DNA of 5,414 bases from NCBI GenBank assembly GCA_029062725.1, contig JAIDPP010000404.1, positions 1-5,414 on the forward strand, written 5' to 3'. Shown here one piece after another: positions 1 through 5,311 of this stretch. Numbering within the stretch: position 1 is the stretch's first letter; each line of letters begins with the position of its first letter. The notes beneath the pieces were generated by a model, which saw nothing but the letters and a program-made list of their open reading frames with translations, was not told the DNA's origin and did no database searches. A program made the position numbers and the translations under genes. The DNA is from Muribaculaceae bacterium. GTDB taxonomy: Bacteria; Bacteroidota; Bacteroidia; Bacteroidales; Muribaculaceae.

Positions 1-1300
1 CTATATTCTCATCCGTCTCATTCTTCTCGATCTTGTCGAGGATTCCGGAGAGCTGGGTGCCGAGGAACATGGAGATAATCGCCGGAGGAGCTTCGTTAGC
101 TCCGAGACGATGGGCATTTGTGGCGTTGATGATGGAGGCCTTGAGCAGACCGTTGTGGTTATGCACGGCAGCCATCACGTTGGCCACGAAAGCGATGAAG
201 CGCAGATTGTCGGATGCGGTCTTGCCTGGTGCGAAGAGCAGGGAGCCGGTGTCTGTCCCCAGCGACCAGTTGTTGTGCTTTCCGCTACCGTTGATTCCGG
301 CGAAAGGCTTCTCATGTAGAAGCACGCGGAAGTTGTGGCGACGCGCCACCTCCTCCATCACCGACATCAGAAGGAGGTTATGGTCATTTGCAAGGTTACA
401 CTCCTCATAGATAGGAGCAAGCTCGAACTGGTTTGGAGCTACCTCATTATGGCGTGTCTTGGCCGGAATACCCAATTTATGGCACTCATATTCAAGCTCA
501 AGCATGAAAGCCTCCACACGTTTGGGTATCGACCCGAAATAGTGATCCTCGAGCTGCTGGTTCTTTGCTGACTCATGCCCCATCAGGGTGCGTCCGGTCA
601 TCACAAGGTCCGGACGGGCTGCATAGAGGGCTTCGTCAACAAGAAAATACTCCTGCTCCCAGCCAAGATTACATATTACGTGCTTCACTTCAGGATCGAA
701 ATAACGTGCCACGCGGGATGCGGCTTTATCGATGCTATTAAGCGAACGCAAAAGCGGCGTCTTATAGTCGAGACTCTCTCCGGTATAGGAGATGAATACA
801 GTAGGGATACACAGGGTATTGTCGAGGATGAAAGCAGGCGACGAGATATCCCATGCGGAATAACCTCGGGCCTCGAATGTGTTGCGGATACCGCCGTTAG
901 GGAAACTGGAAGCATCAGGCTCCTGCTGAACGAGAAGCTTACCGGAGAATTTCTCTATTACTCCTCCTTTACCGTCGTGCTCAACGAAGGCATCATGCTT
1001 CTCGGCGGTGCTACCGGTCAGGGGGTGGAACCAGTGGGTATAGTGGCGTGCGCCGTTTTCGAGCGCCCAGCGTTTCATGCCCGCCGCTACACTGTCGGCG
1101 ATCTCACGCGAAAGGGGCTCACGGTTGTCTATCGCCTTCACAAGAGCCTCATAGGTATCTTTCGGAAGATACTCGAACATCTTCTGGCGGTTGAAAACCT
1201 GCTTGCCGTAGTATTTCTCCACTCTCTCTTCTGGAAGCTCAACTTTCACAGCTTTGCGATTTGTGGCTTCCTCCACACTTTTGAATCTTAATTTTGACAT
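1..1300 (-). CDS. glnN: Type III glutamine synthetase (GlnN), N-terminal 433 codons, cut by window edge
   Basis: Cytoplasmic ATP-dependent ligation of ammonia to glutamate, giving glutamine. The minus strand is open from ATG (1298-1300) to position 1 with no stop. The 433 residues compare with about 730 in known type III enzymes, so roughly the C-terminal 40% lies outside the window. Family-specific blocks are visible in order: QQEPDASSFPNGG (about 125-137), FISYTGESLDYKTPLLRS (169-186), NLGWEQEYFLVD (211-222, with glutamates of the metal site), TGRTLMG (235-241), EVAPNQFELAPIYE (286-299) and HEKPFAGINGSGKHNNWS (329-346). The last two are the nucleotide and glutamate binding region. These blocks and the long N-terminal domain separate it from GSI and GSII. 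It lies 51 bp downstream of dapL on the same strand. I find neither a TAnnTTTG element nor a terminator in that gap, so read-through from the dap genes is plausible. The family assignment is very secure. Confidence 0.96.
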   Translation of the reverse strand, partial: MSKLRFKSVEEATNRKAVKVELPEERVEKYYGKQVFNRQKMFEYLPKDTYEALVKAIDNREPLSREIADSVAAGMKRWALENGARHYTHWFHPLTGSTAEKHDAFVEHDGKGGVIEKFSGKLLVQQEPDASSFPNGGIRNTFEARGYSAWDISSPAFILDNTLCIPTVFISYTGESLDYKTPLLRSLNSIDKAASRVARYFDPEVKHVICNLGWEQEYFLVDEALYAARPDLVMTGRTLMGHESAKNQQLEDHYFGSIPKRVEAFMLELEYECHKLGIPAKTRHNEVAPNQFELAPIYEECNLANDHNLLLMSVMEEVARRHNFRVLLHEKPFAGINGSGKHNNWSLGTDTGSLLFAPGKTASDNLRFIAFVANVMAAVHNHNGLLKASIINATNAHRLGANEAPPAIISMFLGTQLSGILDKIEKNETDENI

Positions 1301-1351
1301 AATCTTTATAATTTAAGCCCGGCTTCGGACATTCATATCTTTAGCATATAA

Positions 1352-2689
1352 TTATTTAAGCCCCAGCTTGTCGGTGATGGAATCGAGGACGTCAAGACCG
1401 TCAAGTATCTTGATGGCCTTCACGTCGTTCTTACGGCTAAACTCCCCTATCTCTCCATCGGAGAGGCTGATATTGGAGATCCGCTCCATAGCCTTACGGG
1501 TATTTTCCGGAGAGTTGAAACCCGTCAGACGTATATATCCGGCTCCGGCGTTTCCAAACCCTATTCCGGGGGTGGAGCTGACCTGCGCTTCATTGAGCAG
1601 TAGCTCGAAAAGTTTCCATGAATCCTCCTCTCCCGGCAACTTAGCCCATACATAGGGGGAGTTTTCCCCTCCGAACACTTCAAATCCGGCTTTCTCCAAA
1701 GCTTCGCGGATATAGCGCGCATTCTCTTTATAGATGTCGATATTTCGCTTTACGGCCTCTTTCCCCTCCGGAGTGTAGAGGGCTTCTGCACCACGCTGCA
1801 CGATATAGGATGCGCCGTTAAACTTGGTTGACTGGCGACGGTTCCATAACTGACGCAGTGGATATTCCTTCCCTTCCCTATCTGTTCCGGTAAGTTTGGA
1901 GGGAACGACAGTGTATCCGCAACGCAGACCCGTGAACCCGGCTGTCTTCGAGAAACTCCTTATCTCTATGGCGCACTCCTTGGCCCCGTCAATCTCATAT
2001 ATCGAACGTGGAATATCCGGGTCCGACACGAAAGCCTCGTAAGCAGAATCATATATTATAAGGGCGTGGCTTCGACGGGCGAAATCAACCCATTTCATCA
2101 ATTCCCCACGGGTGAATACCGTGCCTGTCGGATTGCAGGGTGAGCAAAGGAAGATCACGTCCACTGCATGGATGGGGAGATCAGGTTTGAAACCGTTCTC
2201 CGGCTTACATTCCAGATACATGATGCGGCTCCAGCGGCCGTCGGGAAGAAGATCCCCTCCACGTCCATCAATAACACTGGCATCCGCATAGACAGGGTAA
2301 CCGGGATCGGCTATGGCGATGATGGATTTACGGGAATAGATATCCCCTAAGTTACCCAGGTCGCTCTTGGCGCCATCGCTGATGAAGATATCGTCGGCAG
2401 TGATATTGATTCCTCTTTCATAATAATCATTGCGCGCGATAGCCTCGCGGAGGAATAAGTAACCCTGCTCGGGACCGTAACCATGGAAGGTCTCAGAAGA
2501 GCCCATGTCATCCACGGCCTTATGCATGGCCTCGATCACGCAGGGTGCGATCGGAAGTGTCACATCGCCGATATCCATACGGATAAGTTCGGCATCAGGA
2601 TGCGCCTCCCGATATTCCTTTAATTTAGCCGCCACTGTCGAGAATAGATACGACTTGGGGAGCTTTATGAAATTCTCGTTGATGTACAT
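1352..2689 (-). CDS. dapL: LL-diaminopimelate aminotransferase
   Basis: PLP-dependent, fold type I aminotransferase. It converts tetrahydrodipicolinate plus glutamate directly to LL-2,6-diaminopimelate, bypassing the succinylase and acetylase routes of lysine and peptidoglycan synthesis. Visible motifs are the N-terminal YINENFIKLPKSYLFSTVA typical of DapL, a cofactor-binding DGAKSDLGN (105-113), CNPTG (185-189), YDSAYEAF (213-220, with the Asp contacting the pyridine nitrogen), SFSK with the Schiff-base lysine K248 in SFSKTAGFTGLRCGY, and R387 in YIRLTG, the expected substrate-carboxylate arginine. At 445 residues it is about 35 longer than the usual 410. The excess is a polar C-terminal tail after about residue 405. 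The ATG at 2687-2689 lies one base from the dapF stop, indicating translational coupling. An AGGAGG inside the dapF tail (2711-2716) is 20 nt away, too far to be a normal ribosome site. Function is assigned with high confidence; the tail has no recognised role. Confidence 0.96.
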   Translation of the reverse strand: MYINENFIKLPKSYLFSTVAAKLKEYREAHPDAELIRMDIGDVTLPIAPCVIEAMHKAVDDMGSSETFHGYGPEQGYLFLREAIARNDYYERGINITADDIFISDGAKSDLGNLGDIYSRKSIIAIADPGYPVYADASVIDGRGGDLLPDGRWSRIMYLECKPENGFKPDLPIHAVDVIFLCSPCNPTGTVFTRGELMKWVDFARRSHALIIYDSAYEAFVSDPDIPRSIYEIDGAKECAIEIRSFSKTAGFTGLRCGYTVVPSKLTGTDREGKEYPLRQLWNRRQSTKFNGASYIVQRGAEALYTPEGKEAVKRNIDIYKENARYIREALEKAGFEVFGGENSPYVWAKLPGEEDSWKLFELLLNEAQVSSTPGIGFGNAGAGYIRLTGFNSPENTRKAMERISNISLSDGEIGEFSRKNDVKAIKILDGLDVLDSITDKLGLK

Positions 2690-2690
2690 T

Positions 2691-3593
2691 TTATTCAGCT
2701 TTTTTATTTTCCTCCTTTGCCTCTTTCGGCGAGTAAGGATAGAACACGCCGTCGGCTACAAATTCAGCCGAACCGGTCAGGTAAACATGATTATCGCGCT
2801 CGTCCCAATGGATCTTCAAGGTCACCCCGGGGAGCGAGACATAAACCTCACGGTCAGTTAGCCCGTTGAGCACACCAGCCACTACTGATGCGCACGCACC
2901 TGTGCCGCATGCCATGGTTTCTCCCGAGCCGCGTTCCCATACACGCATCTCGACGTGATGGAGGTCGATTATCTTGATAAACTCTATATTTGCTTTATTG
3001 GGGAATATTTCGGCTACCTCCATCTTCGGTCCTTCACCCAGTACAAGACGGTCAAACAGTGCCGGCACAAAAACTATGGCATGGGGATTCCCCATGCCGA
3101 CAGCCGTGATTTCATATTCTATTCCGTTGATTATCTCCTTCTCGGAGATCTTGGAGAGAGATGACGCGCTTTTTACGGGTATAAGTTCCGGAACGAGTTC
3201 GGGAGCGCCCATATCGACCGTTACCTCCTTCACCTCTCCGTCAGATACGTGAAGATGAAGCGTGCGGATGCCGGCGAGGGTTTCGAGGGTTACTTCGGTT
3301 TTTTCGGTAAGCCCTTTTTCAAATACAAATTTACCGATACATCTCGAAGCATTTCCACACATCTCTGCCTCACTGCCGTCGGCATTGAACATCCGCATAC
3401 GAAAATCCGCCCTCTCGGAGGGGAGTATGACGACAAGTCCGTCGCTTCCCACGCCGAAATGGCGGTCGCTGATCTGTCTTGAAAGGAGGGGAAGGTTATC
3501 GGGCACCTCTGTCAAGGCGTCGATATAGATGTAATCATTACCCGCTCCATGCATTTTGGTAAACGGGATTTTCTTCACAACAGTGGATTCCAT
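2691..3593 (-). CDS. dapF: Diaminopimelate epimerase
   Basis: Cofactor-independent two-base epimerase that interconverts LL-DAP and meso-DAP, the direct precursor of lysine and of the peptidoglycan cross-link residue. Both halves of the pseudo-symmetric fold are present. FTKMHGAGNDYIYID lies at 11-25 (substrate Asn). The first catalytic cysteine is C79 in EMCGNASRC, and the second is C229 in MACGTGACAS. GNPH lies at 168-171, and WERGSGET at 219-226 has the Glu-Arg pair that binds the distal carboxylate. The 300-residue length is slightly above the usual 270-280 because of a charged tail (last ~12 residues) that overlaps the region just before dapL. The ATG at 3591-3593 is the first in frame and gives a normal N-terminus. 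It is the first gene of the leftward cluster, with a phylum-type -7 element about 60 bp upstream. No key residue is missing. Confidence 0.97.
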   Translation of the reverse strand: MESTVVKKIPFTKMHGAGNDYIYIDALTEVPDNLPLLSRQISDRHFGVGSDGLVVILPSERADFRMRMFNADGSEAEMCGNASRCIGKFVFEKGLTEKTEVTLETLAGIRTLHLHVSDGEVKEVTVDMGAPELVPELIPVKSASSLSKISEKEIINGIEYEITAVGMGNPHAIVFVPALFDRLVLGEGPKMEVAEIFPNKANIEFIKIIDLHHVEMRVWERGSGETMACGTGACASVVAGVLNGLTDREVYVSLPGVTLKIHWDERDNHVYLTGSAEFVADGVFYPYSPKEAKEENKKAE

Positions 3594-3608
3594 ATACTGT
3601 AGATTTTC

Positions 3609-3622
3609 GACGTGCTAACGTC
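3609..3622 (-). other. Short inverted repeat in the dapF leader
   Basis: A perfect 5-bp stem, GACGT/ACGTC, with a 4-nt loop. It lies between the predicted dapF promoter and the start codon, 15 bp from the ATG. It could be a small RNA hairpin near the translation start or a protein-binding palindrome. It is short enough to occur by chance, so no function is claimed. Confidence 0.25.
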
Positions 3623-3652
3623 TGATTATGGAACAATTCTTTTTTACCGCTG

Positions 3653-3660
3653 CAAAGTTA
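3653..3660 (-). promoter_or_regulatory. Probable -7 promoter element for dapF (and dapL, possibly glnN)
   Basis: Read on the minus strand this is TAACTTTG, followed by CA. It is an exact match to the Bacteroidota -7 consensus TAnnTTTG. It would start transcription near 3646, giving a leader of roughly 50 nt before the dapF ATG. The matching -33 TTTG is not at the expected 19-21 bp spacing; the nearest TTTG is 30 bp upstream. The region between is very AT-rich. The call rests on the -7 match and its position. Confidence 0.55.
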
Positions 3661-3700
3661 ATAATTATTTTCGGTTTTTTACTATTTTTACAAATCTTTT

Positions 3701-3724
3701 AACTAAGTAACTCGCGAAAATTAA
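3701..3724 (+). repeat. Left terminal inverted repeat of the palindromic element
   Basis: 24 bp whose reverse complement matches 3879-3902 at 21 positions. The perfect core TAAGTAACTC is at 3704-3713. It marks the left boundary and lies about 40 bp beyond the predicted dapF -7 element, so the element appears to sit just upstream of the promoter rather than inside it. Confidence 0.65.
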
Positions 3725-3777
3725 TGAACACATAAAACGCAGGGATTTTGGATGCGGTTTGCCTGCGGAATGAAGGA

Positions 3778-3793
3778 GCATACTGTCGTATGC
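3778..3793. repeat. Central hairpin of the palindromic element
   Basis: Perfect 6-bp stem GCATAC/GTATGC around a TGTC loop. It sits at the centre of the larger imperfect palindrome and forms its apex in the folded structure. Confidence 0.55.
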
Positions 3794-3878
3794 GACTGAA
3801 TGACAAAGGTAAAACGAGCCAAAAGACCAAGTTTTATGGTTCAAGATACTCTCCTGCAGTTACAGTCCATTATATCGT

Positions 3879-3902
3879 TTAATTTTTGTGAGTTACTTAT
3901 TA
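3879..3902 (-). repeat. Right terminal inverted repeat of the palindromic element
   Basis: Partner of the repeat at 3701-3724. The perfect core GAGTTACTTA is at 3890-3899. It begins about 26 bp past the hemW stop codon in the direction of hemW transcription, so hemW transcripts would run straight into the palindrome. Confidence 0.65.
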
Positions 3903-3928
3903 GAGCGCGTTCCTTAAGGTAATATCGT

Positions 3929-5065
3929 TTAGAACAGCCCTACGATAACTTCATCTGAAACCATAACTCCGCTATCGGTCAGAGCCAGATGTCCCGACTC
4001 TCTTCCTGCCAACATTCCGGCGCCTTCGTATGGAGCCGCATTAATCAAAATACGTCGCAACTCCTCTTCCCCGAAACGGGACTTGTAATCCTCAAGTCCG
4101 ATACCCTCCGCCATCCTTAGCCTTGTCATCACGTATTCCTCCCGAAGTTCCTCTTGCGTAAGACGCTCAATGAACACGTTCACTATCTCTTCCGATTTTA
4201 CCGTTCCTCCCCATGACCTCAGGTATAAAGAGAGATCCGGTGCGTTCCTGCGGCGTGTCCTGTCTCCGTCGTAACTGTGGGCGCCGGGGCCTAACCCGAT
4301 ATAGGGAAGTCCTTTCCAGTAAGCGGAATTATGGCGCGAGCGGAAACCTGGGCGTGAATAATTGGAAATCTCATAGCGTTCATATCCCGCTTCATGCAGC
4401 CGCTCGCTGACGAGTCCGAACATGCCGACTGTATCCTCCTCGGCAACCTCCCGGATTTTTCCCGAATCTCGGAGGCGAGTTAGGGCGGTACGCTCCTCAT
4501 ACATCAGCGAATAGGCAGATATATGCTCCGGTTTCATTCCGATAAAACCCTCCAAAGTCGATTCGAGCGTTTCAATAGTCTGACCGGGAAGACCGAACAT
4601 CAGGTCTAACGATACATTCCCGAAATCACGACGCAAGATACTGTAAGCCTCCATAGCCTCTTCCGCTGAATGGCGACGCCCTATAAACGTCAGTTCCTTG
4701 TCAACAAGACTCTGCACTCCCATGCTAACCCTGTTAACACCCGCCTCTCTCCATAAGGCCGACTTTACAGGTGTCACGTCGTCAGGATTGACCTCGATCG
4801 TAAATTCCCCGACTTCACACTTCACCATTTCCCTTATACCGGCGATAAACTCCGGAGGAGCAAGTGAGGGTGTACCTCCTCCTATATATAAGGTGCAGGG
4901 CCCTCCTCCGGGAAGCTCCGCAGCTTCAAACTCCCTCTTAAGGGCCCGTAGGAAAAGATCCCAGTCGGCAAGACGCTCCCCGATGCTGTAGAAATCGCAA
5001 TAAAGACACTTCCTCCGGCAGAACGGCACATGGATATATATTCCGAAATTCTCTCTATTAATCAT
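3929..5065 (-). CDS. hemW: HemW-type radical SAM heme chaperone (HemN-like coproporphyrinogen oxidase family)
   Basis: A radical SAM protein of 378 residues, the usual HemW length and shorter than true HemN (about 450). The iron-sulfur site is C16-x3-C20-x2-C23 in HVPFCRRKCLYCDF. The triad is followed by Asp-Phe as in HemW, rather than the extra cysteine of HemN. Further blocks are YIGGGTPS (60-67, SAM contact), EVNPDD (91-96), RVSMGVQS (112-119), DLMFGLPGQT (154-163), YEISNYS (231-237), RHN-x3-YW (244-250) and YIGLGPGAHS (255-264). A C-terminal HemN_C winged-helix region spans about 290-378. HemW proteins bind heme and deliver it to respiratory enzymes. Many are misannotated as oxygen-independent coproporphyrinogen III oxidase, and that name may appear in databases. 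The ATG at 5063-5065 is the only one giving a normal N-terminus. The gene stands alone with its own -7 element and is probably not co-transcribed with dapF, 335 bp downstream. Confidence 0.94.
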   Translation of the reverse strand: MINRENFGIYIHVPFCRRKCLYCDFYSIGERLADWDLFLRALKREFEAAELPGGGPCTLYIGGGTPSLAPPEFIAGIREMVKCEVGEFTIEVNPDDVTPVKSALWREAGVNRVSMGVQSLVDKELTFIGRRHSAEEAMEAYSILRRDFGNVSLDLMFGLPGQTIETLESTLEGFIGMKPEHISAYSLMYEERTALTRLRDSGKIREVAEEDTVGMFGLVSERLHEAGYERYEISNYSRPGFRSRHNSAYWKGLPYIGLGPGAHSYDGDRTRRRNAPDLSLYLRSWGGTVKSEEIVNVFIERLTQEELREEYVMTRLRMAEGIGLEDYKSRFGEEELRRILINAAPYEGAGMLAGRESGHLALTDSGVMVSDEVIVGLF

Positions 5066-5091
5066 TGAGCCTGTTGTGAATATTTACAATG

Positions 5092-5099
5092 CAAATTTA
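5092..5099 (-). promoter_or_regulatory. Probable -7 promoter element for hemW
   Basis: The minus strand reads TAAATTTG, followed by CA, an exact match to TAnnTTTG. It lies 26 bp upstream of the hemW ATG, implying a leader of only about 20 nt. No clear -33 TTTG is seen 19-21 bp further upstream, so the call depends on the -7 box and its position. Confidence 0.5.
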
Positions 5100-5124
5100 A
5101 CAATTTGACGGGATATTCCATAAT

Positions 5125-5140
5125 TATGTTTCATAACATA
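5125..5140. promoter_or_regulatory. AT-rich inverted repeat in the divergent hemW / EF-G spacer
   Basis: TATGTT-TCAT-AACATA is a perfect 6-bp inverted repeat with a 4-bp centre. An overlapping smaller palindrome, TTATG-TTT-CATAA, is at 5124-5136. It lies about 25 bp upstream of the hemW -7 box, where a dimeric regulator could bind. It is short and in AT-rich sequence, so chance is a real alternative. Confidence 0.25.
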
Positions 5141-5182
5141 TAAAATTCAAGCCCTTGTTACAGAAATTTTTTATAATTTTAG

Positions 5183-5299
5183 AACGTCAAAGTAAAAACT
5201 CGTTCCACTCCCCTCATCTCCCTCTCCTTTTTGATTAATACGGCCTTCACCGGCGTCAAGGACGCCCGGAAGGAAGATGCCGCAATGTTAACCCCATAA
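5183..5299 (+). other. Open leader frame in phase with the EF-G-like gene, ending in a 4-codon ATG mini-ORF
   Basis: Between TAG (5180-5182) and TAA (5297-5299) there are 39 open codons in the same frame as the downstream gene. The second half reads INTAFTGVKDARKEDAAMLTP and looks more protein-like than the first. The only ATG, at 5285, gives MLTP and a stop 12 bp before the main ATG. TTG at 5231 is the other conceivable start. It could be a leader peptide, a decayed upstream extension, or nothing. It overlaps the hairpin at 5244-5273. Coding is not established. Confidence 0.2.
5244..5273 (+). other. Stable hairpin in the presumed 5' leader of the EF-G-like gene
   Basis: Six perfect pairs, GGCGTC/GACGCC (5252-5257 with 5261-5266), close on an AAG loop. 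After a C-C mismatch, one C-G pair and a bulged A, the stem continues with CCTTC/GAAGG (5244-5248 with 5269-5273), about 12 pairs in all. It is GC-rich inside an AT-rich spacer and ends 38 bp before the ATG at 5312. No T-run follows on either strand, so it does not look like an intrinsic terminator. It could shape translation or stability of the leader. Whether it is transcribed is inferred. Confidence 0.4.
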
Positions 5300-5311
5300 A
5301 ATCTTTACCGC

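Larger units (their letters stand above)
3701..3902. mobile_element. MITE-like imperfect palindromic element, non-coding
   Basis: About 200 bp between the hemW stop and the dapF promoter fold back on themselves at several levels. The outer 24 bp (3701-3724 and 3879-3902) are inverted copies matching at 21 of 24 positions, including an uninterrupted 10-bp core TAAGTAACTC / GAGTTACTTA. Inside these, 3725-3738 pairs with 3831-3843 over 13 bp with one bulged A. TTTTGG (3746-3751) pairs with CCAAAA (3819-3824). At the centre is a perfect 6-bp stem, GCATAC-TGTC-GTATGC (3778-3793). The right half carries about 35 extra bases (3844-3878) with no partner. There is no ORF of note and no transposase. 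A TA dinucleotide sits at each end of AGTAACTC...GAGTTACT (3704-3705, 3898-3899), as expected for an IS630/Tc1-mariner type insertion, but it is also part of the repeat. Alternatives are a decayed insertion-sequence remnant, a structured RNA, or a long-hairpin terminator after hemW. Confidence 0.5.

Noticed and set aside
33..410. Plus-strand open frame of 125 codons near the left edge
   Set aside because: It is antisense to the conserved catalytic region of glnN, and its composition (rich in Arg, Ser, Leu) is typical of a shadow frame.
575..1291. Plus-strand open frame of 238 codons
   Set aside because: It lies entirely antisense to glnN, whose protein is unmistakable. The plus-strand translation shows no recognisable domain.
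1315..1325. AAGCC-C-GGCTT inverted repeat as a terminator between dapL and glnN
   Set aside because: The centre is one base, the usable stem is very short and no T-run follows, so it does not support a terminator.
2711..2716. AGGAGG (minus strand) as the ribosome binding site of dapL
   Set aside because: It is 20 nt from the dapL ATG, well beyond working spacing. It falls in the Lys/Glu-rich codons of the dapF tail, and this phylum seldom relies on such sites.
2505..2861. Plus-strand open frame of 118 codons across the dapL/dapF junction
   Set aside because: It is antisense to two well-supported genes, with no family resemblance.
3912..3919. CCTTAAGG palindrome just after the hemW stop as a terminator
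   Set aside because: It is an 8-bp palindrome with no loop and no T-run. It is more likely chance or a restriction-type site.
3594..3928. Hidden tRNA, riboswitch or small protein gene in the hemW-dapF gap
   Set aside because: No cloverleaf or T-loop motif, no familiar riboswitch core and no credible ORF with a start was seen. The structure is explained by the palindromic element.
5174..5181. TAATTTTA as a plus-strand -7 element for the EF-G-like gene
   Set aside because: It has one mismatch to TAnnTTTG at the important last G, lacks a -33 TTTG at proper spacing and lies in AT-rich sequence where such matches are frequent.
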